From positions 2,754,001 through 2,818,000 of the forward strand of contig JAUCEF010000003.1 in assembly GCA_033558025.1 (NCBI GenBank): DNA of 64,000 nucleotides. Reading direction: 5' to 3'. Under the pieces are notes generated by a model. That model was not told the origin of the DNA. It saw only the letters and a list, made by a program, of their open reading frames with translations, and ran no database searches. Shown in pieces: positions 35,950 to 47,363 of the stretch (its first letter is position 1; each line of letters opens with the position of its first letter). The position numbers were made by a program, and so were the translations under genes. This DNA is from Phytophthora sp. 'mugwort'. Its lineage: Eukaryota; Oomycota; Peronosporomycetes; Peronosporales; Peronosporaceae.

Positions 35950-38900
35950 ATTAAGAGAACGGTTAGCTTGAGTGGCTAGGTCAGCAGTCCTTGAGATTAA
36001 GGGCCCGACCAGACTTCAAGCAGGATACCTCGCAAAGAGCACACCGCATAAGGTCGTCGCACTCGGTGGTGAGTTCCATAGACAGTCATTCCTTCGGCTA
36101 GTGTTAGGCCCATGGGCCGAGACACTCGCACCACAGCATGACCCTGTCCAATTGCCGGAACCCCTGGCGTGTGGGCTGCCCACCCGGACTCGGGACATAC
36201 TCCCCGGCTTACGGTACGCTGTCCTCGGCGTCTAATTCGTTTCTCTTGCAACTCCTCCGCATCACAGGAGCGAAGTTGGCGCAAGCTAGTAGCTTCGAAG
36301 CGGGCTCGATGAGAAGTGTCCCTCTGAGCACACTTATTTGCGTTCCTCAAAACCGAAGTAGGGGCAGCTTTCTCCAGTTTGCCGTCCAGGTCTCCCAAGC
36401 GCCACATGTGCGTGAACGACCCGATACAGAAAGCTTCAATTTGAGATATATGCCATAAGATGTCCACTCGAAGACGACATTCAACGCACAGAGGGAGGAT
36501 ACCACAATCACCACACTCACACCCGCAGAGAGGATGTATTCGGCCAAGTCGTATACCAGCAAGAGGCGTAGGTTCGGGTATTTCGTCGTTTACAACTTCT
36601 TCTGTCCCGATCTCATCGGTAGGGAGAGGTTCATCCGGAGTAGTACAGTCCCCGACTTTGCTCGAGCGCAATTCCCAGAAGGTCGGTTCCACTCGTTCAC
36701 AATCGCCGAGGTCCCCTCCTCGACTGGAGTGTGACCTTCACTGCCGTCGACCGCAGATCCTATATGACCAGAGCGTTCGCCATAGCTTGGTGCAGCGGAG
36801 AGATGCCATCAGCATTACCCATCGGCGCTTCCGGCTTGTGGTAAGAGAGAGAAAAAACGTGCGGTAGCGTTTCGAAAACAAGCCGATAGGTCTTTTGGTA
36901 CGCTCCCCGGAGCCAACCAGACGCACAGCAACGTTCAGCTACACGATCATCGAAACGACGACGACGGGTTTAGCTATAAATTTCGGGCTCCCGGCCCGCA
37001 GGATTTCATCGCTGACCAATTCCACTCCACAATCGACATCGGGGTCATCCGTGGCACTAGCCCCTCCGGCAGTGGCTTGGGAGAGCGTTCCCGGATTGAA
37101 ACTCAGTTCGCGGAAGTTGCGGTTCGCGCGTTGGCTTCCTCGGAGGCTGCTAGCGCCCCCTTAAACCACTTCAGCCAGTACTCGGGCAAAGACAGCTCTC
37201 CAGGAGACGACTCGCGCGTTCTTGTTAGCGTCTCCACTCAGATGGCGAGAAGCGCACTCAGCTCCTCTAGCGTCAGTTCCTTATGCTGATCTGTGTTCCG
37301 TTCCATCCGAATTTTCAGTTGACTTCATCTATAAGGTATAGTCGTTCCTCAAGTTCCTTATCATACTCGACGGGACTTCAGTCACGACCACTTCTTCCAG
37401 AGAGCATCCAGCTGTTCAGGCAAAATTATTTGTTTTGTAAGGAGAAGGCACGTTCCCTTCCGCCGCGCTTACACCCGGGTCTAAATCGTCATCCGGCAGG
37501 GCGTTCCTCAGCTCGTCCAGACGCCCGCGAGCCTCCAATAACACTTCCAATGCGTTCTGGCTTGGCCATCAAGCCGTCCTCAAACAGCATATTCATGTAA
37601 TATCTCTCGCGGTCTTCCCGTGCTTCCACATTCAACCGTTCGTCTAGGACCGTCTCGCCCACTCCATCCTCGCACCCGTACTGCAAAGGTGGCGAATTTG
37701 AGATACCCGGGCTGGTCGAGAGTTCGGGTCCTTGCTCCTGTGAGGCGCCTTCAAGACCACTATCGTTTTTGTCGATTCTAACGGGGTTCTCTACTATGTC
37801 GAAGTCCTCATAGTCAGTCTCTTCTTCAGCAAAAGGCCCTATATAGCCCAGAGTAGGAATCCTACCGAGCACCATTCCGATCGCAACTACTCACAGTGTA
37901 GTCCTCGTTTAGGTACTCTTGTCCTCGATAGGCCGTTATCCCTCGCCATTATCATCCTCAGTACTCACCAGTCCTTCTCCTATGGCCATGGGGGCAGTAC
38001 TTCCCGCCGACGCCACTCCTCGTAGCGTCCTCTTCGTAGTGTCCGATCCCTCCGCTTCCACAGCGTGGGTCTTCCCATAGTAGCGTCCCGTGACCACCGC
38101 TTCCACAGCGTAGGCCTTCCAATTGTAGCGTTCCGTGGCTTCCGCTTCCGCAGGGTAGGCTTTCTCTTCGTTCATTGTCGCGGTCGCCGCAGCGCCGTCC
38201 ACCAGCGTGTCGTCCCGTGAGTCGACTTGTCTCTTATTATGCATGGATCTTCTTGTTCCCATTTCTTCCGCAGTAATTTCCATTGCTTCATCAGTCATTA
38301 TTGCAGCAGATTCCATTCCGCTGCGTTCCGGAACACACTTCCAGAAATCCTGTTCATTTCGTTCACAGCGCCTAGAGCGTTCTGCGCCGTGTCGTCCAAG
38401 TGACAAGAGGGAAGAGCGACATCTCCTCCTTCCCTGCCTCCTGCCCCCATCAATGTTGGGACTCACCTTGCCTTGAGCAGTAACCGTCGCCGTCGCTCCT
38501 TGCGAGACCAGGCGAGTGATAGCAGCTCGGGCTGGGCATTGCACTGCCATGTGGGTTGTTTTCCCACATATGAAGCACGCTCGTTCGCCTGGAACGTTCT
38601 TCCGTTCCGATTAGTCATCTCTTCACCGTTCCTAATCGGTTGTTAGAGCGCGGAAGCAAACATTCCACCACGACGTGGCCGCGAGGTTGGCAAATTTCGG
38701 CACGTTTCGATTAGGCGGCGACGCGAGATACGACTGCAACCAAGACGTGACAGCGTCCACACACCTTTGACCTTCTTGTGTGCACTGGTCGGGTCCTTGA
38801 CGGATTTCTCCCGTCGGAGGAACGAAAGCGTTCATACTCACGATAACAGCGTTTCGCGCCAGCCCTTGGTCTTTAAACGTTTCGTACGCCGCGGCAGCAA

Positions 38901-39951
38901 ACGCTTCGGACTCAGGCAAGCAAGGCGAACCAGATACTCGTTGCTATTGCTCCATCAACAGGTTTGGTGTCTGCTGCATCGTCGCCATCATTTGATCATC
39001 AAAGCGTTCTCCGAGCTGTACTTGTTCGCCGGTTCCTCGGCGATGTCAGCATCCTCCACGGGGAGATGCATGTTCTTGTTTAGCAGGACGGCTACCGCCT
39101 GAGGGATTGAGTTCACCATGGTAGTGAAGAGTGCATCTTCCATTCCTTCTTCCTTAGCCCTGCCAGGAAATAATGATAGCACATCTGAGGATCGTAACAC
39201 TGAGCAGCATCACATAGGTTGGACACCAGGTCACCTCACACTTCAACCGACATTTCTTCGGAACGCTTTGTAGACTTCAAGCGTTCTATCATCTGCTGGG
39301 GCGTATATATGACATACAAGCTGGTTATGGAATCGAGTCCGCAGAGTCTCGAAGTCGTTGGTCTGAAAATGCATCCATCACTCCTCACCTGACTTGCCCT
39401 TCAAGCACTCGCGGAACGCACTCAAACGCAAAGCCCCGTCTAGCAAAACGTAGCCATCTTGAAAGCGTTCCAGAATGTCCTAGCCTTCTCCACGTTGGTC
39501 CCGTCGCCTGAACTAGCCGGACAGCGTTCTTAACTCGAGAAGGCATTCCTCCAAACGATAAACGTTGGGCGGAGGAGTCGACACTAGAGCTTCCATTGCT
39601 GGATGTTCTTGGGAGCGTTACCGCCCGGCGACGCCGTAGCCGCCAGGTGAGGTGGCCACTCCCGAAGTTCGGGTACTGCCAAGTGCCTGCGCCCCATACT
39701 GGAGTCAAAGATACCATCGCTACTTGCGATTGGCAGTACGGACTGGTGAACTCCAAGCTTGAAGATCCGGGCGTGTCGCCAATAATGTAGCCCCCGTACG
39801 AAGGTATAACAGTCCGCACTTGCTTCGGAGGTCCCGATGTAGCAGTACGCCTACCGGCGAAGTCGGCGGATGATTTGGACCGACCAAACAGGCAGAGAAT
39901 GTTGAGGCGTCGTAAGGAGAACGGATCGCCCAAGGGATCGTCGTACGGCAC
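35950..39951 (-). mobile_element. decayed LTR-type retroelement with gag remnants
   Basis: A series of minus-strand frames broken by stops and frameshifts. The firmest part is a CCHC zinc knuckle, ACFICGKTTHMAVQC, at 38536-38577, preceded by a gag-like helical region (38632-39200) and a basic N-terminal part up to 39951. Downstream at 36347-36692 there is a Cys-rich block, GCECGDCGILPLCVECRLR. I find no reverse transcriptase or integrase in this part and no convincing LTR pair, so boundaries are approximate and the superfamily (Gypsy more likely than Copia) is a guess. Confidence 0.55.
38536..38577 (-). other. CCHC zinc knuckle of a retroelement gag
   Basis: Reads C-F-I-C-G-K-T-T-H-M-A-V-Q-C, an exact C-x2-C-x4-H-x4-C nucleocapsid knuckle. 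Confidence 0.8.
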
Positions 39952-40419
39952 TACCGTTCAGAACACTAGGTGCTGTGCTCAGTGGCAGCAGCTCAGTAAT
40001 GTCTATAAGTGAGGGCGAAATGGACCTCATAAGGAGTGGCCTGGGCCCGCACCAGCGTCAATATCGCCAAGACGACAATCAGGAAGGCCACTGTGGTCAA
40101 GCTCATTAAGGATGCACCAAAGTGCGTGGGCTTGGCCCCAAAAATGAGTACTCTACTCACTCTTGGTGCATCGGGGGTGCCTGTGCACTGTTAGCAGCAG
40201 GGAAGAGTGACCTGGCCACTAGACTGATGGGACGGTGGTCAAGTTTTTTTTTTTTTCTGTTTACACCCCTCTCCAACCTAAAATGATCCGAGACGCATCG
40301 AGCAACATGATCAAGACCTCGACATGGGATCACAACGAGACCAGACACGATGCGCTCGAGGGGGAATTCTAGCGAGCCTAGCCTAAATAGCTAATCAAGT
40401 CTACTTACCCCATGAAGGG
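39952..40419. other. sequence between two retroelement remnants
   Basis: No gene supported. It contains a T14 run near 40240. It could include the 5' LTR or leader of the minus-strand gag element, but I cannot find its partner at the other end. Confidence 0.3.
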
Positions 40420-40442
40420 GTGGTCGAAGGAGAAAAGTGGTA

Positions 40443-40535
40443 GGGTAAGTACGAAGGGGCTACGAGTCTGAACCGTGGCTTTCCGAACCGAGCCAGAGCG
40501 GAAAATCCTGACCATTCGCCGTTTTGTGTGGTGTA
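40443..40535 (-). repeat. left inverted terminal repeat of the DIRS-like element
   Basis: Reads in reverse as ATGGTCAGGATTTTCCGCTC, then CTCGGTTCGGAAAGCC and CAGACTCGTAGCCCCTTCG. It matches 46295-46385 on the plus strand with scattered changes. Confidence 0.75.
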
Positions 40536-41399
40536 ATGAACGCCAGATGAAGTGGTTCGCACCTCGAACTTAAGTAAGAAGCCACGGTACTACCCGCTGA
40601 GTACGAAGTCAGCTAGCAACTCGGGTACTCGACTGAACAAACTCAGCCAGCCGCCGAGTTCGGGTGGTTACATTGAGATCTTTGCAAAGGGTCGGTCGAG
40701 ATCCGAGCGCACTTCATGTTACTTGATATTTGTATAGGAACATAGATAATAACAAAGTAACTCTTTCCAAGTCCAAGACAAGTGTACACTATCCGGTAAG
40801 TCCCTGCACGGGCTGGATTATGGTTACCGTTGACACCCCAGAGGCATAGCTTGTAGGGTGTTGACCGGTAATGCCAAGAGAATTAGGTCGGCCCGGAGAA
40901 GGGCGTGTCTCGCCAAGCGCGAAGGAACAAGTCCTGCCGAACTCGGCGAGCCGGTACGCCGTGCAGCCCCGGCTCCGTAACACTTCTAGCTGAGCAGCCT
41001 TTGCTCTCGGCGACCCGTTAAAGCGCTAACGCGCCGTCGTCCGCTCTTTAGCGGAGGACACGGGATATCTAAGCCAAAGGCAGTCAGCTCAGCTGACCTC
41101 TATGTATTGACTGTCTTGGGGCACTTGGTCTCGGCGGAAGCGAGATACCACTGTACCGGAAGGGCCGAACCGCTAGGGGCAACCCAGCGCAGGCCAATAA
41201 GGGCCGACTAGCTCGGCTATTGTTGTGAATCTTGCCTAAGTAACCACTTCTGACAGTTTTGAGTGTGCTGCAATACCACATTCGCACCCTGAGCTCAGAG
41301 CTCCGACGAACAACAGAGCCCAGGTCTCCACGAAGGCGCAGCCAGGCTGCATAGGAAGATTTGTTTTCCTGTCTTCACATGACTTGATTAACTGCTCGA

Positions 41400-42560
41400 G
41401 TAGTAAGCCCTTCTAGGACGTTTTTTTTTCGCCTTTGATAAGATCTTGTCCCGGGAAGATTATCGCCCTCCACCACATTATATCCCTCTGAAGGAACGCG
41501 GCCATCGGCACACCCTTCTTGTGTCGCTTGCGGCACGGCATCTGGACGGCCATCAGTCGTTGATGATATGTCGTAGAACATCGACTAGGCTGTCTAGCTG
41601 CTTCTTCGTTATAAACTTCGTGGTCGCAACCTCCGTCTGTGCTCTGTGCATCTTGAACATCCTAGCCGAGCATATATCGGTTCCTCAGAGAACCGATATA
41701 TGCCGTCTGGGATATTCCAATCGATGCCGACAGCGTGAAATCGAGGCGGCCAGGTCGTAAATTGCCTTCGTGCTAACCATTGGAACCAAAACCGAGTTTC
41801 GCGCCGTCTCTGAGACGTTGCATTAGCTTGTTAAAGGCGGTCGCCGATGTCGACTTTAATGCGGACAATGTCATGGACCCATTGGAATATCCAGAACGTT
41901 TCCAGCTATCCGATGACGCGTGCGGGCCCCGTAGGTTGGTAGTGTCTAACCGTTTTTTACCGAATACCGCGAAGAATCCGGATGGCGAGGTTCAGCTGAA
42001 CACGGCCATGGCGGACACTATACGATGGGCAGAGCCGGGAAATGTTCCCCCAAACGCCGACGCGTGATTCGCATGGACAGGGATATGGTGGAATGCGTCG
42101 GCAATGTCCGCGACCATGGCGTAGATAGCATAACTCGCAAATGGACGGCGTAAGTCAGGGATGCGCTGGGCGATTGCATCAAATGGGACCCATATTGCGT
42201 CGGATGATGCGGCCGAAATCGTAAGTCGTTGGCTGAGGCACCGGGCGGTGCCGATAAATCGTGGATGATGCGGTCATCAAGATGGATCGGTTTGTCCTTC
42301 TTGAGCACAACGCGAAAGACCTTGCTGGGACCCAGGGCCCCGTTGAAGCATGTCGATGGAAGCCATCAGGCCGTGAGTGGCCTTTGTAGTAATCTGCAAG
42401 GAGCTTGTCGGTCGCAATGGACGACCCGGACAGGGCACCAATGTAGTTGGCAGGTAGGGGACGGACACCATGACATGCCGCCGCATTGACCCAAGGAGGA
42501 GTAATCCCTCCGTCGCAATGGCGCACAAAACGTGGGGGCTGCGGGTACATGGCCAAATCA
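41400..42560 (-). pseudogene. broken reverse transcriptase/RNase H of the DIRS-like element
   Basis: Minus-strand pieces in order: PPRFVRHCDGGITPPWVN and LPANYIGALSG (N-terminal fingers), RIIHDLSAPPGASANDL, DLRRPFASYAIY then MVADIADAFHHIPVHANHA (motif A Asp), a SAFGGTFPGSAHRIVSAMAVF block, WVHDIVRIKVDIGDRLQ (motif C, with the expected DD altered to HD), FHAVGIDWNIPDG, and LQRDIMWWRAIIFPG at the RNase H entrance. Several frameshifts are needed to read through. The altered motif C would abolish polymerase activity even without them. Confidence 0.65.
41670..41703. repeat. perfect 14-bp hairpin inside the RT remnant
   Basis: GCATATATCGGTTC, loop CTCAGA, GAACCGATATATGC. Confidence 0.8.
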
Positions 42561-44217
42561 ATCTGGTATAACCATGGTCGAAGCGCCTTGTTGGGACGTC
42601 CATCATAAGGGATCTGACATTAAGAATCTTGAGTATATCAGGAAGCCGAAAGACCGGACCAGCGATTAGATCATCGAAAATGGCGGCATCCACTACCAGA
42701 ACAGTGCGGGCCCGCCGCGAGAAACGCAGAATCCATGGGGAACGGGACACTAAGCTGCCTGGTGGCCTCGAGCAGTGTGGTAAAAGCGGCAGCTGGAACA
42801 CAGCGGAGCGTTCCAGAACGACGCAAGTCTGATGGTCGTCGGTATCGAACGGGGACGCCATATGCCATGTCAAGGTGGTAACTGGCCCCGGGGGCGTAGG
42901 CCAAAAGACGGGTCGGTCGAACCACTGCGGCAGGAAGCGCCTCCGGATGAGGTGGAGGAGCTGCTGTATCGCGAGCGACCAGGTCGCAGGCGCGTGGGCG
43001 TGGGCATCTTTGCGAGAAGAGTAGCAGGCTCTCAGAGTGGCAGCAGAACGGCCAGGCTCAAAGCCAAGCGTAAGGGAGATGACCAGGTCATGCAGCGCCT
43101 TGGCGAGGTTCGCCCACGCCAGCCGAGACGGCGTCCATAATCCAATTGCACAGTGCATCTGCCGAGACGTTGAACCCCCATGGCATGTGCCGCAAAGAAA
43201 TGAGGGGGGTCACCGCCCCTAAGGATCTTATGTGAGGACGGAGGTGTGGCGCCTTGCGAGCTGATAGCATTAGAGTCTGTCTGATAACCAAACTGGAATC
43301 GCCAAAAACGTGAACCATGGAAGTAGTGAAACAGACTCGAAGCCAGAAAGACAAGCCAGGAAGCCTTGAGCCTCCATCTCGTTGTTCTATTGTGCGCAGG
43401 AAAATCCCAATGGAGAAAGTGGTGTGCGGCGGACCAGACGCACCATGCCGTAGCGCTGCGTCCTGACTGGAGCCGACAGCCACTGTCGAAGACAGCGGTC
43501 ACAGGGGGTGCTCGAGGCAGGTGGAGGAGCGCCTGATGCCGGGGTTATCACTGGATGAACGCCAGGCGCATCGGACGCCACTGAACGCCGGGTGGGCACA
43601 CATGGAGCCTCAGGGCTAGCCGCAGTAATCTCAACGTCCGACGTCAGAGAAGTCGCAGGACGCGTGGCAGGCACTGAACAGAGCACTGGGCCAGTGTCGG
43701 ACATACCCATCCACGCTGGGTAGTACCCGAGGGAAGAACGTTAGACGCCGAAGGCATTACTGGAAGGGTGATGAGATGGACCTGGGCGACGAAGTCGGGA
43801 ACGGCTCGGCGCCTGGCGCTGGGATGCATGGAGACTATAGGACGGGGTACGAAGGACGGCCCTGTTGACAGCATCGATGAGCACGCGCATAACGTACTAC
43901 CGGTACACGGGAGGGTCGCGGCGGAGAGCCGGAAGCGCACGGTCGTTCAGATGTTGACTGGGAACGCGGTGCATGGTGTCTTCGACGAGTGCGCTGAAGA
44001 CGAATTCATACAGGTTACACACCGCGCGATTTTCCTGGATCGGGGCAGTGCCTGGCACGTTGTGAACAGCGTGGGTATGAACGGTTCGGAAGACGGCCAC
44101 CACGTCGCCGGGGTACCATCTTGTGTCAGCATGCTGGATGTCATACAACACGTGGTGGAGCTGGTCCGCCCGGCGGATCGGGAACCGCGGAGCACCCTAC
44201 ACAAATATCAAGTGAAA

Positions 44218-44385
44218 TGAAATTCGCTCGGATCTCGACCGACCCTTCACAATGATCTTAATGTAACCGCCCGAACTCAGCCGGTCGCTGATTCATCCAA
44301 TCAAATAGCCGAGTTGCCAGCTGACTTCGTTCTCAGCGGATAGTACCGTGGCTGACTCTTAACTGCCATATGTGAACTCAGGTCG
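44218..44385 (+). repeat. displaced inverted copy of the left sub-terminal block
   Basis: Matches the reverse complement of 40555-40715: GCTCGGATCTCGACCGACCC, AATGTAACCGCCCGAACTC and AGCTGACTTCGT with TAGTACCGTGGCT. In the left end this block adjoins the terminal repeat; here it lies 1.9 kb away from it. Confidence 0.75.
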
Positions 44386-45463
44386 CCTTATTGGGCGTCA
44401 TCGTGGCCAACGGTCCGGTCGTGGTTACCCGATGCCGATTGCGCAAACGCTCGTGCTGGAGCATAGAGCAGACTCAATCTTGGTGATTCATATCCCGGGA
44501 GCCGAGAAACAGCTCAGCTTTATCTGGAAGATGACCAGCCGACCATGGTCCCACTTGCGCGACATCATGGACATGGACCTCGGACGGAACAAGCTGGTTC
44601 CTATGGGGCGAAGGTCTGCAGGGAGACCAACCATGAAACCGGAAACGGCGTCGTGGACTACGGGAGCGTGAACGATAACGCCGCTGGGGGCTGCGGGAAC
44701 GCGACCGCGAACGACATCGCGGGCTTCGAGAACGAGACCGTGATCGAAGGCGCGAACGGGAGCGATCGCAAACGTGGTTTTTTTTAGACGGGCACTTGGC
44801 GCAAGAATCGTGGCCGACAGCGCGACCGCCAATGCCAATCCTGAGCTTGGTACACCAACCGTGCCAGGCGCGGTGGGTGGGGGGGGTTTGGGGGGGGCGA
44901 CTGCGTCCTCGATTTGGAGCGCGAAAACTGAATCGTCCGGAGGATCGGGATCTGGAACGGGGCCGAACCCAGGTTGGAGAGGCACGGTCACGTTCGACGG
45001 GGACCGGTAGGCGACCGTGGTGGGCACTGACCGTAACACGTGAAGCGGGCTACGGAAATGGAAGCAGAACCGACGCCGATAAGGCCTCCATCTGACGCAA
45101 CATTTGACGTTGCTGCTCGAAAACAAGCTGGATCACAGGATCATCAGGCCGGACGGCCACGCTTTGCGGAGGTGGCACCGACACAGTGGACGAAGGCCCC
45201 AACCTGCCCTGGGCCAGGGGGCGCATGAAGACAGGGGCGGCCGCCCGGTGCTCCATGGGTAGCTACATGAGGCTGATCGGCTAGAACAAACTCTTCGGAC
45301 GGCGTAAACCCAGTGTCGCCCGCGGCACAACAGCGGAAACTCAGGCAGGGCATCGTCGACCGCATCGTCGTCAGGCTCTGCAGTGCCGAGTCGTTTGTGA
45401 TTGAGGACGAAGCCTGCAGCGATGGTGGGCGCCTTCTCGCCCCGCGGCGTTACGTACGCCATT

Positions 45464-46024
45464 TCACGAGCCCCAAGACCCACAGTAGAAACGGTAGGTG
45501 TACCGGGGCACATTGAAGGCCGCTCTGACGCGCAGGAGAACGACCACAGAATCATTACCGAACCCGGGAGCAATGGCGTCCCAGGAAGCGGCGAAACTGG
45601 GAGCAGTCGCGGGTACGGGGAGGCCGTGGTAGTACCCAAACACAATCTCAGCACGGCTGATATGATTGACCCGTACATCTTCCAAAGGCAAGGCAACGAT
45701 CTGGCGGGATTCGTCGCCGTAATGTCGAATAGCAACACGGCATACAAACCCGGAGCCAGGCTCCGGCAGGATGTCGGCTTCGTCCACCAGGGCAATCGCG
45801 GATGCTGCCTCGTACGCCACCACTTGCCTGGAAAGGGAGATGTCAGACATCTGTCGAACGAACATGGTGTCACCGCGGGGAGACGCCACATAGAACGTAG
45901 ATAATCGAACAAATCGAAACAGAGGCAGCAGGGGGCGCACCAGGAGCTCGCCGGTAAGGTTACGATGGAACTGAGTGAGACGCCAGTGGGGAATGCGGTA
46001 CCCCACGTCGACGTGTTCCTGCAA
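45464..46024 (-). pseudogene. ORF1/gag-like frame of the DIRS-like element
   Basis: A 186-residue open frame with ordinary protein composition: HVDVGYRIPHWRLTQFHRNL, DISLSRQVVAYEAASAIAL, EADILPEPGSGFVCRVAIRH. It is the 5'-most frame of the element. I recognise no domain. Position before the RT suggests a gag or ORF1 role. Downstream frames up to 43 kb are fragmented. Confidence 0.4.
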
Positions 46025-46294
46025 GAGAGGGGCAGTTCATAACGACGCAGACCGAGGCGGAGTATCGTCAGCGTTACCCGCCAGGTCGGGCGCTAAAATC
46101 CCACCATCGGCAGCGACGAAGGGACGTGGTCGGTCGGGCGCAATATTGTCGGTCGACGACCCAACGTAGCGTACACGGGGTCATTGCACTCACAGTCATG
46201 ATCGTCAGAAAAAAAAATCTGGGCAGCTTGGCTGCGTTTTCGTATAGCCGTGGGCTTTGTTGTTCGTCTGAGCTCTGAGCTGCGGGGTGGGTGT

Positions 46295-46385
46295 GTGGGG
46301 TGAAACGACGAATGGTCAGGATTTTAAGCTCTGGCTCGGTTCGGAAACCCAACGGTTCAGACTCGTAGCCCCTTCGTACTTAACT
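46295..46385 (+). repeat. right inverted terminal repeat of the DIRS-like element
   Basis: Plus-strand copy of the left terminal repeat: ATGGTCAGGATTTTAAGCTC, then CTCGGTTCGGAAACCC and CAGACTCGTAGCCCCTTCG. Confidence 0.75.
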
Positions 46386-46420
46386 GACCACCTTCGCGGA
46401 ATGAGCAGTGTTGTTGTGGT

Positions 46421-47290
46421 CAGCATAGTTATGTGGTCGAGAGGGAGTCTTGTAGGATTTGTGGTTCTGAGTCGCTTTCTCTTTCCATTTGTCGCTCCAA
46501 AGTACCGGCAAAAAAGGCGGCGAACTGAGCAGACAACACCACTTGTATCTCTCACTGCGATTTCTAGCCCATATTGAAGTGCGGGAAGAGGCTGGAATGG
46601 TGTCTTGCGGGAGGGAGGTTTACTGGAGGCGCTTGGCTTGAGCGAGCTCATTGCTCTGTCCTTGGTTTCCCTATCTGAAGGTCTGCTAATTCGGTACTTC
46701 AGAAACCTACAATCCGGCACAATGCCAGTTATTTTTGAGAGATTCAGAGTGTCTGTTTACTTAGTTAATTGCAAGATCTCTGGTATTTACGTAGCTAAGT
46801 GAGCAGGTCCGGCGCCGGAGGGTCCAGTGCCTGTTCTAGGGTCCGACTCGTGTCACCTACCCATCCCGTTGAGGGGGGGGGGGGGGTTGCAGGATGTCCA
46901 GACACGTTGAGAGTTGTGGCCCACAGTACGACAGTCTCTGCTTTACGGAGTTCCCTGCGCGCTATCGCTTCCAGGTGTTTTATTCCGGCCATCCAGAAGC
47001 CTCTCGCACTAGCTGTGTCCTGCGGTCGGTTGCTGCCTAAACCAAGTTGATTCTTTGTGTCCATAACCTGTTGACACCGACTGAGCATAGTGTTATCCAT
47101 ATATGATCCCATTCTTTCGAGAACCCGTTCCGATTGTTCGGGTAGCGGCGTCGCACGATTGCTCCACCTTTTAAGAGGCCTTTATGCCAGTTATTTTTGC
47201 AAAGTGCCAGTATTAAGAAGGTCTGAATTAGCATCAGTACATTCAATCATCTAGTTGTAATAAGTTAGCAAAAAGGATCACTTCTGTCAT
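46421..47290. other. intergenic with a repeated 16-mer and G14 run
   Basis: No gene supported. ATGCCAGTTATTTTTG occurs at 46723-46738 and again at 47184-47199 in the same orientation. Between them lies a G14 run (46873-46886). Confidence 0.5.
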
Positions 47291-47363
47291 TCATCGCTTG
47301 AGTGACGGTCTTCCGTACTTAGCCAAACGGCAGCCATTGGCGGCTCAACAACAATCCACCGCC

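Larger units (their letters stand above)
40420..46420 (-). mobile_element. decayed DIRS-like retroelement with inverted ends
   Basis: Minus-strand order is an ORF1-like frame (45464-46024), then a reverse transcriptase/RNase H region (about 42560-41400). The ends are inverted, not direct, repeats: 40443-40535 against 46295-46385. A second block, 40555-40715, is repeated inverted at 44218-44385. Inverted termini plus this style of RT fit DIRS-group elements, which integrate by a tyrosine recombinase. I do not see the recombinase, so this is inference. Frameshifts and stops throughout show it is dead. Confidence 0.55.

Noticed and set aside
42277..43158. Minus-strand frame of 293 residues in the DIRS-like element
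   Set aside because: Recognisable RT motifs in this stretch lie in other frames; this frame is open by chance or by frameshift and carries no motif.
45133..45912. Minus-strand frame of 259 residues overlapping the ORF1-like frame
   Set aside because: Low-complexity Pro/Arg/Ser reading; the alternative frame (45464-46024) has more ordinary composition. Neither can be proven.
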